Shown here: positions 54,020-63,973 of the stretch, one piece after another
How positions within the stretch are numbered: position 1 is the first letter of the stretch
Layout of the letters: each line of letters starts with the position of its first letter
Source: Fictibacillus halophilus
GTDB taxonomy: Bacteria > Bacillota > Bacilli > Bacillales > Fictibacillaceae
Direction of reading: 5' to 3'
NCBI RefSeq assembly: GCF_016401385.1
Contig: NZ_JAEACF010000001.1
Span: forward strand, 806,001-870,000
Length of the DNA: 64,000 nt
Position numbers and translations under genes: made by a program
Notes under the pieces: model-generated
The model's input: the letters and a program-made list of their open reading frames with translations, nothing else
The model's database searches: none
What the model was told of the DNA's origin: nothing

Positions 54020-54757
54020 GTGAGTATCGACAAACGCACTTTCCAAATAGACAATCAATGGAATATCATTCATCTACCAAAGCAGCCTAACGGTTTTGCC
54101 GTGATGATCATCGGTGATTGCAGTCATTATGTTGATGAGCATACGAGTCTTTGGAAACAAAACACTGAACGTGCAAACCTCATCCAATCCCTCAAAAATC
54201 AAGGATATACCATCTTTTATTCTAATCTATACGGAAGACATTGGGGCAGTCCGAAAGCAGTCATTCTGGCAAAAAGACTATACCACTATGTTATGAAGCA
54301 TGAGATTTTAAACCCTAATATTCATTTGATTGCAGAGGGTATGGGATCACTTGTTGCACTGCGTCTCATGGAGGAAATGGAAAAAAATATTCGCTCAGCC
54401 CTATTTATTAATCCTTGCATTGACTTGCAGTACCATTTTAATCACGAAAGACAGAACCGGTTATTCTTTAAACGACTGATTCGAGAAATCATATCAGCTT
54501 ACAATACAGAAGAAGATATTGAGTCACTAATCAATAACATGCCTCAAACAAAGCATCTTACAGCGAAAACACCAGTTCAAATATGGCATGCCGCACGCGG
54601 TGTTGCATTTAATTTTAAAGAACATAGCAGATCTTATGAGAAGAGAAGACAAGAAATTGCTGCACCCATATCACTTTCGATACATGTTCCTGAAGCTACA
54701 TTTAATCCGGCAAGGGCCTTTCAAGAGTATTTTAAAAATTACGAAAAAGTGTTGTAG
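54020..54757 (+). CDS. yjaU: YjaU-like protein, divergent alpha/beta-hydrolase fold
   Basis: The 245-residue protein has an alpha/beta-hydrolase pattern: MIIGDCSHYVDEHTS, then the nucleophile-elbow position LIAEGMGSLVALRLM (about 107-121), where a Gly-Met-Gly replaces the usual Gly-x-Ser-x-Gly Ser. This makes classical catalysis doubtful. I chose the GTG at 54020, with GAGGGGAG upstream; a TTG at 53969 in the same frame has no site. Position between yjzD and yjaV matches B. subtilis yjaU. Function is unknown. Confidence 0.65.
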   Translation: MSIDKRTFQIDNQWNIIHLPKQPNGFAVMIIGDCSHYVDEHTSLWKQNTERANLIQSLKNQGYTIFYSNLYGRHWGSPKAVILAKRLYHYVMKHEILNPNIHLIAEGMGSLVALRLMEEMEKNIRSALFINPCIDLQYHFNHERQNRLFFKRLIREIISAYNTEEDIESLINNMPQTKHLTAKTPVQIWHAARGVAFNFKEHSRSYEKRRQEIAAPISLSIHVPEATFNPARAFQEYFKNYEKVL

Positions 54758-54794
54758 AAACCTCATTACTTGAATCGTGTAATGGGGTTTTTGT
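54758..54794 (+). terminator. Probable terminator of the YjaU-like gene
   Basis: AAACCTCATTAC/GTAATGGGGTTT (one G-U pair) followed by TTTTTG, starting at the stop codon. Confidence 0.75.
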
Positions 54795-54871
54795 GTGTAA
54801 AAAAAGTATCGTATTCTTTCTTGTAACACCATAGGATAGTAAGAGGAGAAAAATGGACTGGAGGCTCTTAC

Positions 54872-55783
54872 ATGAAAAAGGCATTTGTAACAGGAGCGGC
54901 AGGGTTTATCGGTTACCATTTGTGCAGCCGTTTGTTGGATGAAGAAGTGGACGTCGTCGGCATAGATATGGCAGAATCTCCAGAACGGATTGATTTTATT
55001 GCTCGACATGCCGGATTTAAATATCTACCATATGATATAAACGAAACAGATCTTGAACCACATACAAACGGATGTGATGTCATTTTCCACCTAGCTTGTT
55101 CAGTCAAGCCAACAGCACCATGGGCTAATATAGAAGATGAAGTACAGCGTAACGTATCCGTTCTTAAAAAAGTCGCATCTATAGCTAATAGTGAAACCAA
55201 ATTGATCTATGTATCCTCCTATGATGTGTACGGTAAGAGACAAGGAGATGTTTTGGAAACATCACCAAAAAATCCGGAGTCCCTTTTTGGTCTGATAAAG
55301 CTTACGGAAGAAAATATCGTTAAACAACTTGCTGAACAGCATGATTTTCCATTTGTTATCATGAGACTGCCGACTGTATATGGACCCGGTCAACCTGAGC
55401 ATCATACGTACCAACAGGTTATCTCAATAGAAGATCAAGATCAGGAAAGGAATGATTCGATTTCCAAGGATTCTGTCACGGAAGATGTTCTCTTTGTTGA
55501 TGACGCAGCCGAAGCTTTATTCTTAGCAGGTAAATCAGCTGCGAAAAATGAAATTTATAATATATCAAGTGGCAACCAGAACCAATGGCTCGAAGGGTTA
55601 ACAGAATTAAAAGCAGATCAATTAACATTCAAAGAAAAAAGAAAGATGCGGATTAAAGGGGAAAAAGCGGAAACTGAACTCGGGTTTCGTGCGAAAACGA
55701 AAATAAAAGAAGGTATTATGAAACAGATTATGCATTTTAGGAATAGAAATAAAAAATCAAAACCAAATTCTAAAGAGATATAA
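54872..55783 (+). CDS. yjaV: NAD-dependent epimerase/dehydratase-family protein YjaV-like
   Basis: A 303-residue extended SDR. The nucleotide-binding motif is VTGAAGFIGYHL (6-17), with Asp of the second strand in VGIDM. The catalytic Ser/Thr region is VSSYDVYG, but the usual YxxxK reads FGLIK (about 143-147), so Tyr is replaced by Phe while Lys stays. This weakens the case for a classical epimerase. The C-terminal part (about 200-290) ends in a Lys/Arg-rich tail. It begins behind ACTGGAGG and matches the position of B. subtilis yjaV. The substrate is unknown. Confidence 0.75.
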   Translation: MKKAFVTGAAGFIGYHLCSRLLDEEVDVVGIDMAESPERIDFIARHAGFKYLPYDINETDLEPHTNGCDVIFHLACSVKPTAPWANIEDEVQRNVSVLKKVASIANSETKLIYVSSYDVYGKRQGDVLETSPKNPESLFGLIKLTEENIVKQLAEQHDFPFVIMRLPTVYGPGQPEHHTYQQVISIEDQDQERNDSISKDSVTEDVLFVDDAAEALFLAGKSAAKNEIYNISSGNQNQWLEGLTELKADQLTFKEKRKMRIKGEKAETELGFRAKTKIKEGIMKQIMHFRNRNKKSKPNSKEI

Positions 55784-55789
55784 CAAATG

Positions 55790-55824
55790 AAAGTGATCCT
55801 GGAAGTTTCGGGGTCACTTTTTGT
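55790..55824 (+). terminator. Intrinsic terminator of the YjaV-like gene
   Basis: AAAGTGATCC/GGGGTCACTTT with a T run, 7 bases after the stop codon. Confidence 0.8.
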
Positions 55825-55883
55825 TTGAATTGCCGTGGGCTTGCATGAGAGTATATGTGAGGTTATCTTTGTCGTTGTATGTC

Positions 55884-55967
55884 AACTCGTCGATAAATGA
55901 GGAAAACTTGGTGAATTATCTTTAAAATTCGTCAATATAACTTCGGAATTTTTCTAATTATTCCTAG
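55884..55967. repeat. Second degenerate 21-bp tandem repeat array
   Basis: Four consecutive 21-base units start at 55884, 55905, 55926 and 55947, with a pattern AACTCGTCGATAA, AACTTGGTGAATT, AATTCGTCAATAT and AATTTTTCTAATT at the front of each. Flanking units at 55863 and 55968 are more eroded. Period and front sequence agree with the array at 7570-7674. It occupies the gap before comZ (55825-56103), which holds no gene. Confidence 0.55.
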
Positions 55968-56120
55968 AATTTCTCTATTTATACTAATACTCTAGAGAGT
56001 ATTTGAAATCCATTAGTTAGATTGTAAATTAATCATAAAACGTTTATCCATCTCACATTTTTCTTTATAATAGGTAAGGGTTAATAACTCTGTACATAAT
56101 GTGAAGGAGGAACTTAAAAA

Positions 56121-56300
56121 ATGGATACAGAACGCAACATGAAATTTATGCAGATTGCTATGTCACATCTGCCAGAAGCTCAAGCTTTTTTAGAGAAAAA
56201 AGGAATTGAACTTGGTATGGAAGACGTTCAGCCGATGCTTCAGCTCTTAATGAACGTGATGAACGATGCGTACGAACTCGGAAAAGAAGAAAATAAGTAA
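56121..56300 (+). CDS. comZ: ComG operon regulator ComZ
   Basis: A 59-residue protein that matches ComZ in length and pattern (QIAMSHLPEAQAFLEKKGIEL, then MNDAYELGKEE at the C-terminus). In B. subtilis ComZ represses the comG competence operon and is co-transcribed with med. Here no med gene precedes it. It has a strong AAGGAGG site at 56104-56110 and its own terminator. Confidence 0.88.
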   Translation: MDTERNMKFMQIAMSHLPEAQAFLEKKGIELGMEDVQPMLQLLMNVMNDAYELGKEENK

Positions 56301-56306
56301 TAAAGA

Positions 56307-56337
56307 AAAGCCAACCAGCTCGGGTTGGCTTTTTTTA
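56307..56337 (+). terminator. Intrinsic terminator of comZ
   Basis: AAGCCAACC/GGGTTGGCTT followed by a T run; its right edge touches the stop codon of the convergent YppG-like gene. Confidence 0.9.
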
Positions 56338-56634
56338 CTTCTTTTTAAACGCAGAAAAGATAGGTGAGATCTGTTGTGCGACTTTCACTGATTGGTCGAT
56401 AACAGCGAAGATTTTATTATAATCTAAAGAGCCTTCTTGCGTTCGAAAAGAATGTAGAAATGGTCGAGGCATCGGTTGTTGAAACGGTGCCGGCATACCT
56501 CGGAATCCAGGGCCGCCAAAATGCTGTGGTGGTGGAAAACCTTGATGCATTTGCTGCTGGTTTTGGCCCATTGGAAAACGTCCAGGAAACTGCGGAGGAT
56601 ACATCGATTGCTGTCTAGCTTGAGGATTATGCAT
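56335..56634 (-). CDS. Pro/Gln/Met-rich protein with short helical tail (YppG-like)
   Basis: The 99-residue protein has a low-complexity head (1-65) rich in Pro, Gln, Gly, Phe and Met and a conserved-looking tail (about 68-99: DYNKIFAVIDQSVKVAQQISPIFSAF). The combination recalls Bacillus YppG-type spore-associated proteins, but I cannot confirm it. It is an ATG start behind AGGAGTGG. It lies between comZ and fabH on the opposite strand, the position of yjzB in B. subtilis. Confidence 0.55.
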   Translation of the reverse strand: MHNPQARQQSMYPPQFPGRFPMGQNQQQMHQGFPPPQHFGGPGFRGMPAPFQQPMPRPFLHSFRTQEGSLDYNKIFAVIDQSVKVAQQISPIFSAFKKK

Positions 56635-56760
56635 ATTGAACCACTCCTAATATCAATTTCACTAAACTTACATTTTTCTTCCATACAGGATATGCCCTAC
56701 GCCTTACATTGGTGAAAAGAAAAGAACTTTAACTAGACAAAATATCAGAGATATCATAAA

Positions 56761-56779
56761 ATTAGTACCAGGTCATAAT
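56761..56779 (+). promoter_or_regulatory. Candidate FapR operator upstream of fabH
   Basis: ATTAGTACCAGGTCATAAT resembles the FapR box TTAGTACCTGATACTAA; the left half matches exactly and the right half is degenerate. It lies 119 bases before fabH, and fabHA-fabF is a known FapR target in B. subtilis. A GCTCCC/GGGAGC hairpin at about 56831-56849 lies between the two. Confidence 0.5.
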
Positions 56780-56897
56780 ATTTGATTATAAAAGGTTTTT
56801 CATGTACTTACTAAATTGTTGTTTCAAGTTGCTCCCTGCAATGGGAGCGGGGAAAAATTTTCATTAAAAAATAAACTAAAACCAAAGGGGTAATGTT

Positions 56898-57830
56898 ATG
56901 AATGCAGGAATCATAGGGATGGGAAGCTATATCCCTGAAAAAATTCTAGCGAACTCCGACCTGGAAAAGATGGTTGATACTAGTGACGAGTGGATTCGAA
57001 CTCGTACTGGAATCGTCGAACGCAGAATTGCAGAAGAATCAGTAAAAACGTCTCATATGGCTAGATATGCTGCGGAAGAAGCACTAAAAGATGCTGGCAT
57101 CACTGCAGAAGATATTGATCTTATCGTTGTAGCGACGGTTACACCAGACAATCCATTTCCATCAGTTGCCTGTCAATTGCAAGAATCGTTAGGTGCAAAG
57201 AACGCTGTAGGAATGGACGTTAGTGCTGCGTGTGCAGGGTTTATTTATGGTTTGGTCGTTGGAAAGCAGTTCATCGAAACAGGAACGTATAAGAATGTTC
57301 TAGTTGTTGGTGCTGAAAAGCTATCTAAGATAACAGATTGGAAAGATCGTAATACAGCTGTCCTTTTTGGAGACGGAGCTGGAGCGGCTATACTTTCTAG
57401 TGTTAGTGAAGGCAGAGGAATCCTTTCTTTTGAGCTAGGTTCAGACGGAACAGGAGCAAAACATCTATATCAGAATGAATTTATTCATATGAACGGCAGA
57501 GAAGTTTTTAAGTTTGCCGTGCGTCAAATGGGCGAATCTTCCTTGAATGTCGTTCATAAAGCTGGATTGTCAAAGGAAGATGTTGATTTTTTAATTCCGC
57601 ATCAAGCGAATATTAGAATCATGGAAGCTTCTCGAGAACGTCTAGAGCTTCCAAAAGAAAAAATGGTTATGACGATCGACAAGTTTGGCAATACCTCATC
57701 AGCTTCCATACCGATGGCATTAAAAGAAGCACTGAAAGATGGTAGAATAAAAGAAGATCATACAATCGTACTTGTTGGATTTGGTGGAGGATTGACTTGG
57801 GGTGCTGTAGCACTTCGTTGGGGCCGATAA
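56898..57830 (+). CDS. fabH: Beta-ketoacyl-ACP synthase III
   Basis: The 310-residue condensing enzyme joins a short acyl-CoA with malonyl-ACP to start fatty-acid synthesis and helps set branched-chain preference in Bacillus. The catalytic residues are visible: C112 in SAACAGF, His in IPHQANIRI (about 236) and Asn in [11 protein letters not shown] (about 266). The ATG follows AAAGGGG. It is 41 bases upstream of fabF, forming an operon like B. subtilis fabHA-fabF. Confidence 0.95.
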   Translation: MNAGIIGMGSYIPEKILANSDLEKMVDTSDEWIRTRTGIVERRIAEESVKTSHMARYAAEEALKDAGITAEDIDLIVVATVTPDNPFPSVACQLQESLGAKNAVGMDVSAACAGFIYGLVVGKQFIETGTYKNVLVVGAEKLSKITDWKDRNTAVLFGDGAGAAILSSVSEGRGILSFELGSDGTGAKHLYQNEFIHMNGREVFKFAVRQMGESSLNVVHKAGLSKEDVDFLIPHQANIRIMEASRERLELPKEKMVMTIDKFGNTSSASIPMALKEALKDGRIKEDHTIVLVGFGGGLTWGAVALRWGR

Positions 57831-57871
57831 TCAATAACAGCAAATGTGTATAAAGGAGAGTTGGTTTTACA

Positions 57872-59110
57872 ATGAAAAAAAGAGTAGTCGTAACTGGTCT
57901 AGGAGCCGTAACGCCTCTTGGAAACAGTGTAGAAGAAACATGGAAAAAGATTGTTGAAGGTCAAAGTGGTGTAGGACCACTTACAAGAAGAGATAAAGAA
58001 AAATTTCCGGTTAAAGTTGCCGCTGAAGCAACAGATTTTAACCCGGAAGATTTTATGGATAAAAGAGAAGCACGTCGTATGGATCGCTTCACGCAATTTG
58101 CGGTTGCAGCATCTATTATGGCCGTTAAAGATGCAAACTTAGATATTACAGAAGAAATTGCACCACGTGTAGGGGTATGGATCGGTTCTGGTATCGGTGG
58201 AATGGATACACATGAAGAACAATTCCGTATTTTTGAAGCAAAAGGTGTAAGACGTGTGAGTCCCTTCTTCGTACCGATGATGATTCCAGATATGGCATCT
58301 GGTCAGGTGTCAATCACAATTGGTGCGAAAGGTATGAACTCATGTACGGTAACGGCTTGTGCATCTGGTGCAAACTCAATCGGAGATGCATTTAAAGTGA
58401 TCCAACGCGGAGATGCAGATGTAATGGTTACAGGTGGAACAGAAGCGCCGATCACTGATATGGCACTAGCAGGATTCTGCCAGGCTGGTGCCCTTTCAAC
58501 TAATCCAGATCCAAACACTGCTAGCCGTCCGTTTGATAAGAACAGAACTGGCTTTATCATTGGTGAAGGAGCTGGAATTCTAGTTCTAGAAGAATACGAA
58601 TTTGCGAAAAAACGCGGTGCTAAGATTTACGCAGAAATCGTAGGTTACGGAGCAACAGGCGATGCTTATCATATTACTCAACCTGCTCCTGGCGGAGAAG
58701 GTGGAGCACGTGCAATGAGACAAGCTGTTGAGGATAGTGGTCTAGCGCCTGAAGAGATCTCTTACATTAATGCACATGGAACAAGTACAGATTACAACGA
58801 TAAATTCGAAACAGCTGCCATTAAAGCTGTGTTTAACGAGCATGCATATAAGATTCCAGTTAGCTCAACCAAATCAATGACAGGCCACTTATTAGGTGCT
58901 GCTGGTGGTATCGAAGCAATCTTCTCTGTTAAAGCGATACAAGAGAGTATTCTTCCTCCAACAATCAACTATGAAACACCTGATGAAGAGTGCGATCTTG
59001 ACTATGTTCCAAATACAGCAAGAAAAGCAGAAGTGAAAGCTGTGCTTAGTAATTCACTAGGTTTCGGTGGGCATAATGCATCATTAGTGTTCAAAAGAAT
59101 CGAAGAATAA
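57872..59110 (+). CDS. fabF: Beta-ketoacyl-ACP synthase II
   Basis: The 412-residue elongation enzyme adds malonyl units to acyl-ACP. The nucleophile is the Cys of [13 protein letters not shown] (about 163), the two catalytic His lie in [11 protein letters not shown] (about 303) and [13 protein letters not shown] (about 340), and the C-terminal gating segment is [13 protein letters not shown]. It follows fabH with AAAGGAGAG before the ATG. Terminator is at 59121-59151. Confidence 0.96.
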   Translation: MKKRVVVTGLGAVTPLGNSVEETWKKIVEGQSGVGPLTRRDKEKFPVKVAAEATDFNPEDFMDKREARRMDRFTQFAVAASIMAVKDANLDITEEIAPRVGVWIGSGIGGMDTHEEQFRIFEAKGVRRVSPFFVPMMIPDMASGQVSITIGAKGMNSCTVTACASGANSIGDAFKVIQRGDADVMVTGGTEAPITDMALAGFCQAGALSTNPDPNTASRPFDKNRTGFIIGEGAGILVLEEYEFAKKRGAKIYAEIVGYGATGDAYHITQPAPGGEGGARAMRQAVEDSGLAPEEISYINAHGTSTDYNDKFETAAIKAVFNEHAYKIPVSSTKSMTGHLLGAAGGIEAIFSVKAIQESILPPTINYETPDEECDLDYVPNTARKAEVKAVLSNSLGFGGHNASLVFKRIEE

Positions 59111-59120
59111 TACAAGATCA

Positions 59121-59151
59121 AACCCCGTTTTCTTTTGAAAGCGGGGTTTTG
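59121..59151 (+). terminator. Intrinsic terminator of fabHF
   Basis: AACCCCGTTTTC/GAAAGCGGGGTT with a TT tail, 10 bases after the fabF stop codon. Confidence 0.8.
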
Positions 59152-59247
59152 CATACTTCGAGTTAATTACCTTAATTTAGAATAAAAAGGACAACCTCTG
59201 ACTATACTGATTTTAAATACAAATCGGCAAAGAAGTGAGGGGTACAG

Positions 59248-59994
59248 ATGTTATATTTACGTGATGTTTGGGTCAACTGGTTTGAAGGAGAAGAGAACGG
59301 CTATAACGTTTGTGAGTTTCATGAATGGAGAAAAGACGACTATATTGAATTATTGGATCAAGTACCAATTATTAAAATAGAATCCACACTCTTTCATTAT
59401 ATCGAAAATGATTTGAATGATCTGCCGGATTCCCTACTTGAAGAGGTACATCAAAAAGCTTACGTTAGAAAGAATAACCAACGGGTGCAGCTAGAGCATT
59501 GCTTTATTATTACGGACGAAAAGAAATCTCTCATCATAGATACGATGGGTTATAGAATACCAATCCGCAAGAGCAGGCTCATCCCTCGACAAGAACAGCT
59601 TGTATTCGAGATGGCAGAGCAGACGGAAACAAAAGTATATACGTTCAGTGAGAAGCAGTTAAGTAAAGAATATCACATTCTATCTCCGAATCCAGACAGC
59701 ATGAGAGGGTTAACTCGCAAAGAGAGACAACTGAAGCAGCTCTTATTCATGGCTTTAGATCAGCTTCATTCGACAAAAAATGTAGCTGAGATGAGATACT
59801 GGTGCACAGAGTGGATGCCAGAGCAATATGGAAGAATTCAGCGGATGGATTTTGATGAAGCGTGGGACGCGTTATATTGTGAATTAAAAAGTGGTTGGTC
59901 CAAACAGCATATGGATATGTGTGAACGATTAGTAAAAGGACAACCTTATTTTGAAAAGATTTGGGAGCTTGAGAACGGTACACAAGTGAACTAA
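59248..59994 (+). CDS. yjbA: YjbA family (UPF0736) protein
   Basis: The 248-residue soluble protein matches B. subtilis YjbA by its N-terminus ([21 protein letters not shown] and the FHEWRKDD stretch) and a Trp-rich C-terminal part ([20 protein letters not shown]). No catalytic motif is evident, and the function is unknown. It lies between fabF and trpS, as in B. subtilis; the app oligopeptide operon that separates them there is absent. Confidence 0.85.
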   Translation: MLYLRDVWVNWFEGEENGYNVCEFHEWRKDDYIELLDQVPIIKIESTLFHYIENDLNDLPDSLLEEVHQKAYVRKNNQRVQLEHCFIITDEKKSLIIDTMGYRIPIRKSRLIPRQEQLVFEMAEQTETKVYTFSEKQLSKEYHILSPNPDSMRGLTRKERQLKQLLFMALDQLHSTKNVAEMRYWCTEWMPEQYGRIQRMDFDEAWDALYCELKSGWSKQHMDMCERLVKGQPYFEKIWELENGTQVN

Positions 59995-60022
59995 GGACGA
60001 ATGAAATAGATTTAAAATAAGT

Positions 60023-60068
60023 AAAACCAGCAGGTGATCGAAAGACCACTTCTGCTGGTTTTTTGTTT
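60023..60068. terminator. Bidirectional terminator between yjbA and trpS
   Basis: AAAACCAGCAG and CTGCTGGTTTTTT pair as the outer part of a long hairpin with A and T runs on both sides; the convergent genes share it. Confidence 0.75.
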
Positions 60069-60084
60069 TTTCTGCTACGTATTA

Positions 60085-61077
<993 letters not shown>

Positions 61078-61107
61078 TCATCTCTCCTTTGTTTTTAAAA
61101 ATCAATA

Positions 61108-61385
61108 TAAAAAGGCCCATTCGTCGCCTCTTGCAAGGGACGAATGGACCGCGGTGCCACCCTTATAATTTTCATAATTACAGAAAATCACTCGATTACG
61201 TACAGGAAAAGTTCCGATACGCTGTCCATTATATCGTGCGGACATCTACACGCCTGAGCCTACTATAAAGGGTTCGGTCAGAATGCTCAAAAGCCCATTC
61301 CATCATGATTCACTGCCTGTTCTCACCAGCCACAGGCTCTCTGAAAGCTTCACATCATGTACTCTTCTTCATCATCGCATGTAAC
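61108..61385 (-). promoter_or_regulatory. T-box riboswitch of trpS
   Basis: On the minus strand the leader ends with the T-box AAGGGTGGCACCGCGG (61164-61149), a CCAUUCGUC.. terminator stem (about 61125 and 61114) and a T run. A UGG codon, the expected Trp specifier, occurs in the GAATGGGC region upstream near the specifier loop. Binding of uncharged tRNA(Trp) would favour the antiterminator and so trpS transcription. Confidence 0.93.
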
Positions 61386-61410
61386 ATTTATTTTTTGTAG
61401 TATACACAAT

Positions 61411-61782
61411 TTATAAAAGATATGCAACGGCAATTGTAATGAAAGTTAAAAGAAGGCCGCTGTATAAAAACGACTTCATATAAGAGACGTTAATTCGCTC
61501 TGATAATTGAAAGTTTGTCTTAAATGAAACCACATCATCGATCTCTGGATGTCTTGATAAAGATCGAGCCACTTTTTTAAAGCTGTACGTTATAAAGTCA
61601 AAAAATCCACCTTTCGCTACATAAAGAGCAATACCAATGAGAGCAATCGACAATGAAAAATAAAATAAAGTATTTACGTATTTTTCAAGGGTAAAAGGTC
61701 CGGAAGAAATTAAACTAACAACAATTGCTATTACAACAGGGAACGCTGATATAATCAGGATTCTCTTAAATAGTAAGTTCAT
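61411..61782 (-). CDS. DUF3899 family membrane protein
   Basis: A 123-residue protein with three transmembrane segments (about 8-26, 38-58 and 103-121). The conserved GGFFDFITYSFKK sequence follows the second segment, and a charged soluble loop (about 75-100) precedes the third. It matches my recollection of DUF3899 proteins of Bacillus. It is a single gene with GGAGGC before the ATG, close upstream of the trpS T-box leader. Function is unknown. Confidence 0.75.
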   Translation of the reverse strand: MNLLFKRILIISAFPVVIAIVVSLISSGPFTLEKYVNTLFYFSLSIALIGIALYVAKGGFFDFITYSFKKVARSLSRHPEIDDVVSFKTNFQLSERINVSYMKSFLYSGLLLTFITIAVAYLL

Positions 61783-62023
61783 CTTTAGAAGCCTCCATCT
61801 AGTAAGAAATACACCATAAACATAAAGAAATGTATCATATTTTTCGAATTATACCGTCAGACTTTACTCCTATTGTAACAAATGAAATATAAAAATGACG
61901 AATTATCTTACAAAGTGAAGCATGTCCTATCCTCACAAAAAATCGAGAATGTAATATTCATGCTAGTTTACACATTTTTTTGGTAAAATTTGTAGAATTA
62001 TCAGAAAATAAACCTTGTTTAGT

Positions 62024-62047
62024 AATAGGTACATATACCTATTTTTT
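62024..62047 (+). promoter_or_regulatory. Hairpin with T run in the oppA upstream region
   Basis: AATAGGTA/TACCTATT with a 4-base loop is followed by TTTTTG. This could be a weak terminator or attenuator. The remaining 61783-62213 region is AT-rich with a TATAAT at 62124-62129 that may be the -10 of the oppA promoter, although its -35 is poor. Confidence 0.35.
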
Positions 62048-62213
62048 GTTAAGAGAAAGTAAATATAATGGGCTTTTTGTAAAACTCTTAAAAAAAATAA
62101 ATGCACAATTGTTTGAAAACTTGTATAATCGAACTTGTAGATGAAAATGTCTGATAATTCTTGATGCTTTTATCTGCTAACAATTTAACAGGATAAAAAG
62201 GGGAGGTCGACTC

Positions 62214-63899
62214 ATGAAGAAGTCAAAATGGTCTTTACTTCTTACATTAGTACTTGTACTAAGCATGTTCTTAGCTGCATGTAGTGGTGGAGACAAAGAC
62301 AACGCAAGCGATTCTAAAGGCGGCGAAGGCGAGAAAGCAACTGAAAAGCCAAATGAGCCACAAGTACTTAATCTTGTTGATTCATCTGAGATTCCTTCAA
62401 TGGATTCTTCACAAGCAACAGACTCAGTTTCATTTGAAGTAATGAACAACGTTTTCGAAGGTTTGTACCGTCTTGATAAAGACAACCAACCAACTGAAGG
62501 TGTAGCTGCAAGCCATAAAGTAAGTGATGATGGTACAGTTTACACATTTAAACTAAACCCAGACGCTAAATGGAGCGATGGTTCACAAGTAGTAGCGAAA
62601 GATTTCGTTTACGCTTGGCAAAAAGCATTACACCCAGATACACTTTCTGAGTATGCTTACATCATGGGACCTGTTAAGAACGCAAACGCGATCCAAACTG
62701 ATGGGGACCCATTATACGGAAAAGTTGAAGAGCTAGGTGTTAAGGCAATCGATGACACGACTCTTGAAGTTACATTAGAAGCTCCAGCTCCTTATTTCTT
62801 AGGACTAACTGGATTCGCAACGTTCTACCCGCAAAAAGAAGAATATGTTAAAAAACAAGCTGACAAGTTCGCACTTGAAGCTAACACGATGATCTATAAC
62901 GGTCCTTTCGTTCTTTCTGAGTGGAAGCATAACGAAGGATGGCAGTTCAAGAAAAACGACCAATATTGGGACAAAGACACTGTAAAGCTTGACGAAGTTA
63001 ACGTGAAAATCGTTAAAGACGTAGCTACTGGTGTTAACTTATATGAAACAGGTCAAGTGGATACTGTTGGATTAAACTCAGAGTTCGTTGATCAGTTCCA
63101 AGGTAACGAAGATCTTTACACTCGTGGTGAAGCAACTGTGTTCTTCCTTCGTATCAACCAAAAGAAAGAAGAACTTAAAAATGTAAATATCCGTAAAGCG
63201 ATTGATATGGCTTACGATAAAAAATCACTAGTTGATGTTCTTTTAAACAATGGTTCTAAACCTGCTTATTACTTAGTACCTGGTGAGTTCACAACTAGCC
63301 CTGAAGGCAACGAAGATTTCCGCAAAACGAACGGTGATTTTGGTAAGTTCGATGCAGAAGAAGCGAAAAAACTTTGGGCAAAAGGACTTGAAGAAATCGG
63401 TAAAAAAGAGCTTACTCTAGAGTTACTTAACTATGATTCTGATAGTGCGAAAAAGACTGGTGAATACATTAAGAACCAATTAGAAAAGAATCTACCTGGT
63501 TTGAAAGTATCTATTAAAGCTCAACCGTTCAAGCAAAAGCTTGAGTTAGAATCTGCTGGGGAATATGACTTCTCTTATGCAGGTTGGGGTCCTGACTACC
63601 AAGATCCTATGACTTTCCTTGATATGTTTGTTACTGATGGAGCACATAACCAAATGGGTTACTCTAACCCTAAATATGATGAGCTAATTAACGGTGCGAA
63701 GAAAGAAACTGACGTTAATAAGCGTTGGGAAATGATGCTTGAAGCAGAGAAAGTTCTTTTCGAAGATCAAGCGATCTCTCCTTTGTTCCAATCTGGTGTT
63801 ACTGGACTTCGTAAGCCTTACGTTAAAGGTGTAGTTAACCACTTATTTGGAGCTGATGTTTCTTACAAGTGGATCTATATCGATGGCAAGCAACAATAA
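62214..63899 (+). CDS. oppA: Oligopeptide-binding lipoprotein OppA
   Basis: The 561-residue extracellular solute-binding protein family 5 member has a lipoprotein signal ending MFLAAC (Cys about 23), a Gly/Asp/Lys-rich linker and a large three-lobe domain. Characteristic segments are SVSFEVMNNVFEGLYRLDKD, YTFKLNPDAKWSDGSQV (about 120-136) and GWGPDYQDPMTFLDMFV (about 462-478). It captures peptides for the Opp importer, used for nutrition and Phr signalling in Bacillus. The ATG follows AGGGGAGG. The permease and ATPase genes probably continue beyond the window. Confidence 0.9.
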   Translation: MKKSKWSLLLTLVLVLSMFLAACSGGDKDNASDSKGGEGEKATEKPNEPQVLNLVDSSEIPSMDSSQATDSVSFEVMNNVFEGLYRLDKDNQPTEGVAASHKVSDDGTVYTFKLNPDAKWSDGSQVVAKDFVYAWQKALHPDTLSEYAYIMGPVKNANAIQTDGDPLYGKVEELGVKAIDDTTLEVTLEAPAPYFLGLTGFATFYPQKEEYVKKQADKFALEANTMIYNGPFVLSEWKHNEGWQFKKNDQYWDKDTVKLDEVNVKIVKDVATGVNLYETGQVDTVGLNSEFVDQFQGNEDLYTRGEATVFFLRINQKKEELKNVNIRKAIDMAYDKKSLVDVLLNNGSKPAYYLVPGEFTTSPEGNEDFRKTNGDFGKFDAEEAKKLWAKGLEEIGKKELTLELLNYDSDSAKKTGEYIKNQLEKNLPGLKVSIKAQPFKQKLELESAGEYDFSYAGWGPDYQDPMTFLDMFVTDGAHNQMGYSNPKYDELINGAKKETDVNKRWEMMLEAEKVLFEDQAISPLFQSGVTGLRKPYVKGVVNHLFGADVSYKWIYIDGKQQ

Positions 63900-63935
63900 T
63901 TGTACTATTGAAAAATAGTAAATAGTTTTTCTCAG

Positions 63936-63973
63936 GAGAGTACATGTGTTCCTGACATGTACTCTCTTTTTTG
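63936..63973 (+). terminator. Terminator or attenuator after oppA
   Basis: The perfect 12-bp stem GAGAGTACATGT/ACATGTACTCTC with TTTTTTG lies 37 bases after oppA. If oppB follows, it would act as a partial terminator giving more binding protein than membrane components, as is common for this operon type. Confidence 0.85.
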
